Of a stretch of 64,000 bases of DNA, positions 56,317 to 64,000 are shown one piece after another. Made by a program: the position numbers and the translations under genes. The notes under the pieces are model-generated. The model worked only from the letters and a program-made list of their open reading frames with translations. It was not told the origin of the DNA and ran no database searches. Source of the stretch: Curtobacterium flaccumfaciens. Lineage in GTDB: Bacteria; Actinomycetota; Actinomycetes; Actinomycetales; Microbacteriaceae. The first letter of the stretch is position 1. Every line of letters starts with the position of its first letter. The stretch covers positions 2,852,001 through 2,916,000 of the forward strand of contig CP121450.1 in assembly GCA_029689965.1 (NCBI GenBank), read 5' to 3'.

Positions 56317-58173
56317 GTGGCGAACGACGAGGCAGAGTTCGGGACCGAGCTGCGCGGGTACCGCCGCGAAGACGTGGACCGTGCCCTGAACGATCTGCGC
56401 CGCGAGCTCATCAAGTCGAACAACGACCGCGCCGACGCCGCGAAGGAGATCCGCCTCCTGCAGTCCCGCGTGTCCGAGCTCCAGGGCGAGCTCGACGAGG
56501 CCGGTACCCCCACGTACAGCGGGCTCGGCACGCGTCTCGAGTCCACCCTCCGCGTGGCCGAGGAGCAGTCCACGCGACTCATCAGCCAGGCCGACATCGA
56601 CGCACAGCGTCTCCGCGCCTCGAGCCGCGCGGAGGCCGACCGCACCCTGCGGGAAGCGCGGGAAGAAGCGCGCGACACCCTCGAGGACGCCCGCGCCCGC
56701 TCCACCGACGAACTCGCCCGTGCCCGCGCCGAGTCGGCCGACACCGTCGAGCGCGCGCGCGCCGAAGCCGGGCTGCTCACCCAGGACGCCCGCAACGAGG
56801 CCGCAGCGATCCGAGGCGCGGCCGTCACCGAGGCGGCGGAGGTCCGCTCCGTCGCCATCCGTGAGACGAACGCGCTCCGCGCGCAGGTCGAGCACGAGGT
56901 CGCCGAGCTCCGCGAGATCGCCCAGCGTGAGTCCGCGGACGCACGACAGGCCGCCGCCGGCCTCACCCGCGAGACCGAGCACCGTCGCAGCGTGTTCGAG
57001 GCCGAACACACCCGACGCGTCGAGGACCTCGACCGCGAAGAGACCACGCGCCGTGCAGCGCTCGAGCGCGAGGTCACCGAGGGTCGTGCGGCCTGGCACC
57101 GCGAGCGGGACGAACAGCAGCAGGCACACGCCCTGGAACTCGAGACCGGTCGCGCCGACCTGGCCGCCGAGGTCGACCGACGCCACGCCGAGATCGACGC
57201 CGAGCTCGCGGACCGCCGTCGGGTCCTCGACGAGGAACTCGCCGCGGCACGCGCCGAGTGGGAGCGCGAACTCGCCACCGCCCGCACCGCACTCGAGCAG
57301 GAGCTCGAGGCGGCCCGCGCCCAGCTCCGGGTCGACGAGGACCAGACACGCTCCGAGAACGCCCGACTCGTGCAGGAGACCTCGGACCGCGTCGCGCGTG
57401 AACTCGACGAGCACGCCACACGCATCGAGCGGGAACGCGCCGAGGCCGAGGCCACTGCGGAACGTGCCGCCCGCGAGCACGAGAACGACCTCACAGCCCG
57501 CCGGGAGCGCGAGCACGCCGAGGTCGACACCGAGATCGCCGACCGTCGCACCGCCGAGCTCACCACGCTCGAGGCCGAGCGCACCGCCCTCCGGCAGGAG
57601 ATCGACACGGCCCGTGCCGACCTGACGAGGGAACGCGACGAGGTCCGCGCCGAGATCGCACGGGAGCGCGACGAAGCTCGGACGACGCTCGAATCGGAGC
57701 TCGCCGCACGCCGCGACGACGCCGAGCAGGACTACCTGCAGAAGCACCACGAGACGGTCACCGAGACGCAGAAGTACCTCGACGAGGCGAACCTGCAGCT
57801 CGCCGAGGCCACCCGCCGTGCGACCGAGGCCCGGGAGCGAGCCGAGCGGCTCCAGCAGGAGGCTGACGACCTCGAGCGCTCCAACACCACGGAGGCGCAG
57901 GAGCACGCGCGCACGATCGTCACCGACGCCCAGGACCGCGTGCACCGGATGATCGCGGACGCCGAGGAGCGCACCGCCGCGATCATCGCCGAGTCCGAGG
58001 ACCGGCTCGCGGCGATCCGCACCGAGCGTGATGCGGTCGCGGGCTACCTCGAGAACCTCCGCGGCGTGCTCACGCACGCGACCGGCCTGCTCGGGACCGT
58101 GCCGGCAGCCGCCGACGCCGCGACCGCCGGGCCGGAGCCGGCCGACGACAGCGAGGACGCGACCAGCCGCTGA
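56317..58173 (+). CDS. Long coiled-coil protein, FilP/DivIVA-like
   Basis: This intact protein of 618 residues starts VANDEAEFGTELRGYRREDV from a GTG with AGGAG before it. The first 60 residues resemble a DivIVA-type start (FGTELRGYRREDVDRALNDL). The remainder is almost entirely heptad-like coiled coil rich in Glu, Arg and Ala (for example AREEARDTLEDARARSTDEL). The C-terminal tail is AGPEPADDSEDATSR. Such proteins (FilP, Scy, 'cellulose-binding' misnomers) form cytoskeletal filaments that organise polar growth in actinobacteria. Codon and base use match its neighbours. The role here is inferred from architecture. Confidence 0.8.
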   Translation: MANDEAEFGTELRGYRREDVDRALNDLRRELIKSNNDRADAAKEIRLLQSRVSELQGELDEAGTPTYSGLGTRLESTLRVAEEQSTRLISQADIDAQRLRASSRAEADRTLREAREEARDTLEDARARSTDELARARAESADTVERARAEAGLLTQDARNEAAAIRGAAVTEAAEVRSVAIRETNALRAQVEHEVAELREIAQRESADARQAAAGLTRETEHRRSVFEAEHTRRVEDLDREETTRRAALEREVTEGRAAWHRERDEQQQAHALELETGRADLAAEVDRRHAEIDAELADRRRVLDEELAAARAEWERELATARTALEQELEAARAQLRVDEDQTRSENARLVQETSDRVARELDEHATRIERERAEAEATAERAAREHENDLTARREREHAEVDTEIADRRTAELTTLEAERTALRQEIDTARADLTRERDEVRAEIARERDEARTTLESELAARRDDAEQDYLQKHHETVTETQKYLDEANLQLAEATRRATEARERAERLQQEADDLERSNTTEAQEHARTIVTDAQDRVHRMIADAEERTAAIIAESEDRLAAIRTERDAVAGYLENLRGVLTHATGLLGTVPAAADAATAGPEPADDSEDATSR

Positions 58174-58253
58174 CGGCAGCGGCCGAGGGCCCACGCGGGC
58201 CGGTTCCGGCGCGACGCGGAGCCTGCGGAGGGACGTGGTGGCCGAGCTCGTGG

Positions 58254-58274
58254 GGAGGCGCGACCCGCGCCTCC
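58254..58274. repeat. Short family A palindrome
   Basis: GGAGGCGCG (58254-58262) and CGCGCCTCC (58266-58274) form a 9-bp stem with a three-base loop. It separates the converging coiled-coil and hydrolase genes. Confidence 0.6.
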
Positions 58275-58327
58275 AGACCGGCCCACGTCGTCGACATGAC
58301 CGGTCCCAGGGCGTCGGGCCGTCGTTC

Positions 58328-59058
58328 CTAGGCCGGAACGTGTGTCGGCAGCGGTGCGCTGCCCGGCACGACGAGGTCCGCGATGGCGTCGAGCACGATC
58401 CGCACGTACCGCTCCCCCACCCACAGGTGCTTCGCTCCCTCGACGGGGACGACACGCACGTTCGGCGCGACGGCGAACCGGCGTGCGGCCTCGTCCGGCC
58501 GCAGGAAGTCGTCGTGCTCCGGCACGAGCGCCACGATCGGAACGGACACGCCAGCCCAGCGGGCGAGTTCGTCGTCGGTGGTGCGGTGCAGTGGTGGCGA
58601 GAGCAGGACGACCCCGGCGATCCGGCCGGCCTCGACGTGTTCGAGCGCGTGCTTGAGGATCACCTCGGTGCCGAATGACCACCCGACCAGCCACGGAGTG
58701 GGAAGCCCGCGGCCGACGACCTCGTCCACGGCGGCGCGGAGGTCGAAGCCTTCGGAGACCCCGTCGCCGAAGACGCCCTCCGACGTACCGCGCGGCGACG
58801 ACACCGAACGGAAGTTGAAGCGGAGCACCGCGATGTCGGCGAGGGCAGGCAGCCGAGCCGACGCCTTCTTGAGCACGTGCGAGTCCATGAAGCCGTGCGC
58901 CGTCGGCAGCGGGTGCAGGGTGACGATCGCGCCGCGTGCGGGCCGGTCCAGCGGCTCGGCGAGTTCGCCGACGAGGGTGAGGTGATCGTCGGTGACCAAC
59001 TCGATGTCCGTACGACGGGCGGCAGCTCGGTGTTCGACCGGATCTCGACAGTGCTCAT
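58328..59058 (-). CDS. Alpha/beta hydrolase
   Basis: After repair the protein has about 243 residues, starting MSTVEIRSNTELPPVVR. The nucleophile Ser is in PTPWLVGWSFGTEVILKHAL, the acid in ALVPEHDDFLRPDEA, and the His in VEGAKHLWVGERYVRIVL. The segment AVLRFNFRSVSSPRGTSEG is typical of the small serine hydrolases of the KANL3/Tex30-like and dienelactone groups. One base is missing near 59010 (RTDIELVTDD). The start overlaps the stop of the upstream zinc gene (ATGA). The substrate is unknown. Confidence 0.83.
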
Positions 59059-59360
59059 GCGATGCTCCAGCAGTGGTGGTGCCAGTGACGGCGGGACGCC
59101 AGGTCGGCCGCGTCGCCGAGGACACCGTCCGCGCGCCACACGACGACGTGGGCGACGCCGGGCATCACCGTGCCACCGCAGCCCGGGCAGACGTACTCCT
59201 TCTGCGCGGACGCAGCCGAAACCGGCTGCACGAGGTACTCACGGCCACGCCGGACCTCGGTCCGTTTCCAGGAGCTTATCAAGCGGTCGAGGCCGGTCGG
59301 TTCGTCCTCGTCCTCGGGACCGCGACCCCGCGGGCGCCGCGGCCGGTTGCTGCGCGGCAC
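59055..59360 (-). CDS. Small zinc-binding-like protein, conserved in actinobacteria
   Basis: The GTG at 59358-59360 gives about 101 residues beginning VPRSNRPRRPRGRGPEDEDE. A CxxC pair (EYVCPGCGGTVMPGVAHVVV) and a later His-rich HWHHHCW suggest a zinc site. I recall relatives called 'ATP/GTP-binding protein' in databases, with no experimental basis and no P-loop visible here. The stop overlaps the hydrolase start, so the two are coupled. Function unknown. Confidence 0.65.
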   Translation of the reverse strand: MPRSNRPRRPRGRGPEDEDEPTGLDRLISSWKRTEVRRGREYLVQPVSAASAQKEYVCPGCGGTVMPGVAHVVVWRADGVLGDAADLASRRHWHHHCWSIA

Positions 59361-59374
59361 CTGCGTCCGGCCGA

Positions 59375-60321
59375 TCAGTACCAGTTGTTCGCGACGCTGT
59401 GGCCCCAGGCACCGCACGGCGTGCCGTACACGCCGGAGATGTAGTTGAGGCCCCAGGTGATCTGCGTCGCCGGGTTCGTCTGCCAGTCCGCACCGACCGA
59501 CGCCATCTTGCTGCCGGGGAGCGCCTGCGGATGCCGTACGCGCCGCTCGGGTTGTACGCGTTGACCCGCCAGCCGGACTCCTTGTTCCACAGGGAGACGA
59601 GGCAGTTGTACTGGTCCGAGCCCCAGCCGCGGGCGGCGACCATCTGCTGCGCGATGGCCTGCGCGCTGCCCGGGTCGGGCGTCGCGGCGGTCGCGGCGAG
59701 GGTGTTCGACGCGCTGACCGTGGCCGTGTCGGCGGAGTCGGCGTCGTCGTCGGTCTCGGTCTTCGGCGCCTCGGTCACCTTCGGCTTCGGGACCGTCACA
59801 CCGTACGCGTCACGCGTGACGTCGAAGGCGGCGTAGGTGCCGTGCGCGGTGTACTCCTGCGGTGCCGCGGGCGCCTTGACGAGCACGGGAGCGGACACCG
59901 CCGCCTGCGCCACGTCCGGCTGCATCGGGTTGAACAGCGAACCGCCGACGAACCCGAACACCGCGAAGAAGGACAGGGCCGGGATCGTCGCGCGCTTCCG
60001 CATGAACGTGTTCACACCGCGGACCGCGGTCGACTTCGCGGGAGCGGCGACCACGCGGGCGCGGCGCTGCTTGACGATGCGGGGGTCGGCGGGCATTGCG
60101 GGGACCGCGTGCGCCTGCTGCGTGTCCGACACACGGCTCGCCGCGACCGACTTGGGAGCGGTCGGCACCGTGGCCGTCGCCACCGTCGGGTTCGCCGGGA
60201 GGACCGAGTTCTCCGCCGTGCGGGTTCGGTTCAGTGCCGCGCGGCGCTCACCCGCGGCCGAGAGGCCGAGGTGCTCGCGGGTATCGCGGTCGGAGCTGAT
60301 GTCTGCCGTGTGCCTGCCCAT
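59375..60321 (-). CDS. Secreted lytic transglycosylase-like protein
   Basis: About 315 residues after repair. A long basic cytosolic N-terminus (MGRHTADISSDRDTREHLGL) is followed by one helix (IPALSFFAVFGFVGGSLF). A linker rich in acid and Thr leads to an SLT-like domain: AQQMVAARGWGSDQYNCLVS, the catalytic Glu in WNKESGWRVNAYNPSGAYG, and GIPQALPGSKMASVGADWQ. One base is missing near 59531 (CC for CCC). The end is AWGHSVANNWY. It probably cuts or remodels peptidoglycan, with a signal-anchor, so extracytoplasmic. Confidence 0.83.
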
Positions 60322-60381
60322 GAGTTCGTCCAGGATAACGGAACGATCACGGAAAGCGAAGCACCCGCACGCAGCGCGTCG

Positions 60382-60957
60382 TCACCGGACGGCGAGCATG
60401 ACCTCGACCACGGCGTCGAGGAGCGCGTCGACCTGCCCCTCCCGGTACCCGCCGTGCTTCGGCCGGAACACGATCGAACGGACCTCGGTCAGGCTCAGCG
60501 GCTTGCCCTCGCGGAAGTACCCGCCGAGACGCTTCGCGAACGCGTCGACGTCCTTCGGGCGGTACCCGGTGCCGAGTACGCTCACCCGGCTGAAGCGCTG
60601 CCCGTCCGGACGCTCCAGCCGCGCCACGACGTCCGAGGCCTTCGAGCGGGCCTCGGCGTACCAGGCCTTCTGCCCGATGTCGGCGATCTCCCGCTCGCGC
60701 TCACGCGCGGCGAAGGCGTCCTCGAGACGTTCCAGCGCGGCGTCGACGTGGGCGGTGGAGTAGCCGCCCTTACGCATGGAGAACGCGGTCGCGCGGATCT
60801 TCGCGGCCTCGAGCGCGGGAGCGGTGTCGTTCGCCGTGTAGGCGCGACGGGCGTCCTCGAGGAAGCGCTCGACCTCGTCGACGTCGTATCCGAGAGCGGA
60901 GCGGTCTGCGTTCGGGAAGGTGGTGGCCACGGCGACATTCTGCCAGGACCGGACCAT
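60382..60957 (-). CDS. DivIVA-domain protein
   Basis: This intact protein of 191 residues has three DivIVA-like repeats: ADRSALGYDVDEVERFLED, FSMRKGGYSTAHVDAALERL and GTGYRPKDVDAFAKRLGGYF. A short coiled coil (EDAFAAREREREIADIG) lies between. Members bind curved membrane and help in growth-zone placement. The ATG at 60957 has AGGT before it; a GTG at 60930 (VATTFPNADR) is an alternative start. It is followed by the lytic transglycosylase in the same direction. Confidence 0.82.
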   Translation of the reverse strand: MVRSWQNVAVATTFPNADRSALGYDVDEVERFLEDARRAYTANDTAPALEAAKIRATAFSMRKGGYSTAHVDAALERLEDAFAAREREREIADIGQKAWYAEARSKASDVVARLERPDGQRFSRVSVLGTGYRPKDVDAFAKRLGGYFREGKPLSLTEVRSIVFRPKHGGYREGQVDALLDAVVEVMLAVR

Positions 60958-60977
60958 GGTGCGACCTGGACGCGCGG

Positions 60978-61968
60978 TCAGTGGTTGACGACGAGGTACA
61001 GCACGTACGCGACGGCGGCCGACGGCAGGATGCTGTCGATGCGGTCGAGGAGTCCCCGTGCCCGGGCAGGAACGACGAGATGTCCTTGATGCCGAGGTCG
61101 CGCTTGATCATCGACTCGGTCAGGTCACCCAGCGTGGCGGAACCCGAGATGAGCACACCGAGGATGATCCCCGTCCACCACGGCAGGCCGAGCAGCAGCC
61201 AGCTGACGATGACGCCGACGATGATGCTCGCCGCCACCGAGCCGGCGAAGCCCTCCCACGTCTTCTTCGGGCTGATCCGAGGCGCCATCGGGTGCTTGCC
61301 GAGGTTGAGCCCCGTGGCGTACGCGCCGGTGTCCACCGCGACGACGACCAGGATGAACGCGATGACCCACCGCTCGCCGAGCGGCTGCGCTGCGAGCAGG
61401 ACCACGCACGCGCCGAGCAGGGTGATGTACGCCTGCACGAACAAGCCGTTCGTCAGGTCGCGCACGACGTTGCCCGCCGCCGGCTTCGTCCTGGACACCG
61501 CCACTTCGACGAGTCGCCACAGACTGATGAAGACGATGCCACCGAGCAGGGTGAACAGGGCCGGGATCTGCCCGCCGAGGAACGCCGCTGGGACGACCGC
61601 CACGCTGACCAGCACGCTCGGGATCCGCGGGACGTCGCGCCCCGCGAACCGCATCGCGCTCGCGAGCTCGTACACGCCGACACCGAGCAGGAACGCCCGA
61701 CGACCATGAACGAGGGCTTCCAGATGAGGAGCGAGGCGAGCATGACCACGGCGAACGCCAGGGCGATGCCGATCGCGGCGGGCAGGTTGCGCCCCGTCCG
61801 CGCCGTCAGGGCCTCGTTGCGGGCGCCGAAGTCGGCCTTCCGCTGCCGGAGCTGCGCCTCGAAGTCGCTGCGGGCAGCGCGAGCCCGCGCATCGAAGTCC
61901 TGGCGCAGCCCCTTGGCGGAACGCTTCTGCTCTGTGGGGCGGTCACCGCCCTGGTCTGGACGGGGCAT
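60978..61968 (-). CDS. cdsA: Phosphatidate cytidylyltransferase
   Basis: CdsA makes CDP-diacylglycerol, the precursor of membrane phospholipids. A charged N-terminal stretch of about 65 residues (LRQDFDARARAARSDFEAQL) precedes eight helices. The family signature is LTESMIKRDLGIKDISSFLP followed by GHGG. Bases are missing near 61060 and 61697 (GGG for GGGG), repaired as FMVVGAFLLGVGVYELA and GGLLDRIDSILPSAAVAYVL. About 330 residues. The ATG overlaps the frr stop by one base (TGATG), so it is coupled to frr. Confidence 0.93.
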
Positions 61969-62522
61969 CAGACCTCGAGGAGTTCGGCTTCCTTCTTCTT
62001 CAGCGCGTCGTCGATCTGATCGACGTGCTTCTTGGCGAGGGCCTCGAGGTCCTTGTCGCCGCGCGAGATCTCGTCGTCGGAGATCTCGCCCTTCAGCGCG
62101 TCGAGGTCGTCCTTCGCGCGACGGCGGATGTTGCGGATGACGACCTTGTGGTCCTCGCCCTTGCCCCGGACGAGCTTCACGAACTCCTTGCGGCGGTCCT
62201 GCGTGAGCTCCGGGATGGTGACGCGGACGATGTCGCCGTCGTTCGTCGGGCTGGCGCCCAGGTTCGGGAACGTCGCGATGGCGCGCTCGATCTCCTTGAG
62301 CGCCGACTTGTCGTACGGCGTCACGATGAGCGTGCGCGCTTCCGGCGTCTGCAGGGACGCGAGCTGCGCGAGCGGCGTCGGTGTGCCGTAGTAGTCGACC
62401 GGGATCTTCTGGAAGAGGGCGGCGTTGATGCGGCCGGTGCGGACGGTTGCGAAGTCGTCCTTGGCGACGTCGACGGCCTTCGCCATCTTCTCGGTGGCTT
62501 CGGTCAGGACATCACTGATCAC
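61968..62522 (-). CDS. frr: Ribosome recycling factor
   Basis: Frr splits ribosomes after termination with EF-G. The intact protein has 184 residues: [60 protein letters not shown], and [27 protein letters not shown] (GGAG on its strand) site lies before the start. It sits in the usual order pyrH-frr-cdsA. Confidence 0.97.
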   Translation of the reverse strand: MISDVLTEATEKMAKAVDVAKDDFATVRTGRINAALFQKIPVDYYGTPTPLAQLASLQTPEARTLIVTPYDKSALKEIERAIATFPNLGASPTNDGDIVRVTIPELTQDRRKEFVKLVRGKGEDHKVVIRNIRRRAKDDLDALKGEISDDEISRGDKDLEALAKKHVDQIDDALKKKEAELLEV

Positions 62523-62569
62523 GGTGGTTCTCCTTCGGTACTGGCGTCGAGTCTAGTCAGCGGACGGGG

Positions 62570-63289
62570 TCAGTTGCTGACCACCGTGCCGATGCGCTCG
62601 CCCCGGATGGCCGCAGCGACGTTGCCGTCGCCCTCCATCCCGAACACGTGCATCGGCATCCCGTTGTCCATGCAGAGCGAGAACGCCGTGGCGTCGACGA
62701 CCTTGAGGCCCTTCAGCAGGGCGTCCTGGTACGTGACGTGGTGCAGCTTCTCGGCCGATGCGTCCTTCTTCGGGTCGGCGGTGTAGACGCCGTCGACGCC
62801 GTTCTTCGCGACGAGGACCTCGTGCGCATCGATCTCCAGGGCGCGCTGAGCGGCCACCGTGTCGGTCGAGAAGTACGGCAGTCCGGCACCCGCTCCGAAG
62901 ATCACGATGCGGCCCTTCTCCAGGTGCCGCTCGGCGCGGCGCGGGATGTACGGCTCCGCCACCTGCGTCATGCTGATCGCCGACTGCACGCGGGTCGCGG
63001 CTCCGGCCTGCTCGAGGAAGTCCTGCAGGGCGAGCGCGTTCATCACCGTGCCGAGCATGCCCATGTAGTCGGCACGACCGCGGTCCATGCCGCGCTGCGA
63101 AGCTTCGGCCCCGCGGAAGAAGTTGCCGCCTCCGACCACGATCGCGACCTCGACCTCCTGCGCAGCGGCCGCGATCTCCTTCGCGATGGCGCTGATCACG
63201 TCAGGGTTCACGCCGAGCGATCCGGCGCCGAACGCCTCGCCCGACAGCTTCAACAGGACCCGGCGGCGTCCGGTCTTCTCGTTCGTCAT
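62570..63289 (-). CDS. pyrH: UMP kinase
   Basis: PyrH phosphorylates UMP to UDP. The intact 239 residues begin [20 protein letters not shown]. Motifs: [60 protein letters not shown], and the Mg/nucleotide region [20 protein letters not shown]. It belongs to the bacterial hexameric amino-acid-kinase family with UTP inhibition in relatives. It is between tsf and frr in the same direction. Confidence 0.97.
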   Translation of the reverse strand: MTNEKTGRRRVLLKLSGEAFGAGSLGVNPDVISAIAKEIAAAAQEVEVAIVVGGGNFFRGAEASQRGMDRGRADYMGMLGTVMNALALQDFLEQAGAATRVQSAISMTQVAEPYIPRRAERHLEKGRIVIFGAGAGLPYFSTDTVAAQRALEIDAHEVLVAKNGVDGVYTADPKKDASAEKLHHVTYQDALLKGLKVVDATAFSLCMDNGMPMHVFGMEGDGNVAAAIRGERIGTVVSN

Positions 63290-63384
63290 GTGCTCGCACC
63301 CTTCGTCGAATGTCTCGTGGGAATCTACCGGGCCGGAAGCGGTCCGGCGGAGGCGTGTCGTGCCTCCAGGCCGTCGTCACGCGC

Positions 63385-63475
63385 ACTGGCGCGCGGCTGT
63401 GCCGGCCGCGCGCTGGCGCTCGGCTGTGCCGGCCACGCACTGGCGCGCGGCTGTGCCGGCCACGCGCTGGCGCGC
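63385..63475. repeat. 27-bp tandem repeat between tsf and pyrH
   Basis: Three full units of 27 bases (63385-63411, 63412-63438, 63439-63465) and a partial fourth have the form CTGGCGCGCGGCTGTGCCGG with seven more. They differ by one to three bases. They lie just after the tsf terminator in the transcription direction and before pyrH. Confidence 0.85.
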
Positions 63476-63480
63476 GAAAA

Positions 63481-63513
63481 CGGGGCCCGGAACCGATGTG
63501 GTTCCGAGCCCCG
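63481..63513 (-). terminator. Rho-independent terminator of tsf
   Basis: CGGGGCCCGGAACC (63481-63494) pairs with 63500-63513 with one mismatch and a five-base loop. On the minus strand the stem is followed by GTTTTCGC, a short T run. It stands 11 bases after the tsf stop, so it is a good intrinsic terminator. Confidence 0.85.
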
Positions 63514-63524
63514 TCACGGGTTCG

Positions 63525-64000
63525 TTACGCGCCGACCTTGACGCGGGCGAAGCCCTGGATCGTGATGCCGGCGTTCTCGGCGGCCTTCGCGACGGAGATC
63601 TTGTTGTCCTTCGCGTAGTCCTGGTCGAGCAGCGACACCTGCTTGATGAAGGCGTTGAGACGACCCTCGACGATCTTCGGCAGGGCCGCCTCGGGCTTGC
63701 CCTCCTCGCGCGTGATCGCCTCGACGGTCGCACGCTCCTTCTCGATCGCCTCGGCCGGGACCTCGTCACGCGTGAGGTACGTCGGGTTCGCGAACGCGAC
63801 GTGCTGCGCGATGGAGCGCGCCTCGGCGGCGTCGGAGCCCGAGTAGGCGATCACGACGGCGATCTGGGGCGGCAGGTCCTGGCTGGTCTTGTGCAGGTAG
63901 ACCTCGAACTCGTCACCCTCGACACGGGTGACCGTGCGGAGCTTCAGCTTCTCGCCGAGGGCGGCCGCGTTCTCGTCGATGACCTCGGCGACGGTCTTGC
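63525..64000 (-). CDS. tsf: Elongation factor Ts, 3' end (N-terminus outside window)
   Basis: EF-Ts recycles EF-Tu. Only the C-terminal 157 residues are in the window, open to the right edge. Family segments: TVAEVIDENAAALGEKLKLR, EFEVYLHKTSQDLPPQIAVV, then AQHVAFANPTYLTRDEVPAE and the end SVAKAAENAGITIQGFARVK. The domain after VEGRLNAFIKQVSLLDQDYA is the C-terminal module. It precedes pyrH, frr and cdsA in the usual order. Confidence 0.95.
   Translation of the reverse strand, partial: KTVAEVIDENAAALGEKLKLRTVTRVEGDEFEVYLHKTSQDLPPQIAVVIAYSGSDAAEARSIAQHVAFANPTYLTRDEVPAEAIEKERATVEAITREEGKPEAALPKIVEGRLNAFIKQVSLLDQDYAKDNKISVAKAAENAGITIQGFARVKVGA

Noticed and set aside
55215..57608. A very long minus-strand frame over the coiled-coil gene
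   Set aside because: Its Ser/Arg-rich product mirrors the Glu/Arg codons of the plus-strand coiled coil. Only the part below 56129 is a real gene.

Overview
The window is about 71% G+C and carries an actinobacterial gene complement. The gene order aroA-rsgA-hisN beside sigR-rsrA, a fused E2/E1 2-oxoglutarate dehydrogenase, glgE-glgB, a FilP-like coiled-coil protein, and a tmRNA whose tag reads ANSKRTDFALAA all point to the family Microbacteriaceae. A Curtobacterium-like genus is my inference, not something the sequence proves. I see no prophage, insertion sequence, CRISPR array or plasmid function. This is chromosomal core plus a few accessory operons.

The main caveat is reading-frame damage. 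About 35 of roughly 52 protein genes are split by one-base indels, around 70 in total. Most are one base missing from a C or G run. A smaller set is one extra base inside an AGCTC-type context. Rejoining the frames gives full-length, motif-complete proteins, so I call them as whole genes and list the breakpoints. I read this as sequence-consensus error, not gene decay, so do not infer loss of function from the frames.

Layout. 1-4526: end of metX, then a sensor kinase / membrane protein / LuxR-type response regulator set. 4758-11866: MFS exporter, small zinc-ribbon protein, thiamine-binding-like protein with a polytopic membrane protein, YceI, NAD(P)HX dehydratase, HAD protein, Old Yellow Enzyme. 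12076-20142: two CBS/CNNM membrane proteins, guaB1, and kgd, which feeds the TCA cycle. 20162-26360: GNAT, rsrA, sigR (thiol-stress switch), aroA, rsgA, a YhgE-like membrane protein and hisN. 26714-33542: a very large LuxR-type ATPase regulator, glmS, a small membrane peptide, an M50-type membrane protease and a NUDIX hydrolase. 33701-39377: amidohydrolase, a PLP transsulfuration-type enzyme with an LLM monooxygenase, and an APC permease. 39505-44533: lysine-tailed protein, tmRNA with smpB (ribosome rescue), ftsX-ftsE (division/cell-wall hydrolysis) and prfB. 44606-53131: cysteine desulfurase, then glgX, glgE and glgB, which together build and trim alpha-glucan. 53387-60957: thioredoxin-TPR protein coupled to a membrane protein, FilP-like filament protein, hydrolase, zinc protein, lytic transglycosylase and a DivIVA-domain protein. 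60978-64000: cdsA-frr-pyrH-tsf, a conserved translation/membrane-lipid run.

The intergenic DNA is the least explained part. It is full of dispersed palindromes of at least three families: GGAGGCGCG...CGCGCCTCC; a hairpin between CCGAGTCTCGG boxes; and GAACGACA/TGTCGTACGACGTCG. It also holds 19-bp and 27-bp minisatellites and one perfect loopless 58-bp palindrome after glgB. Two of the 19-bp arrays, in opposite orientation, bracket glgE-glgB.
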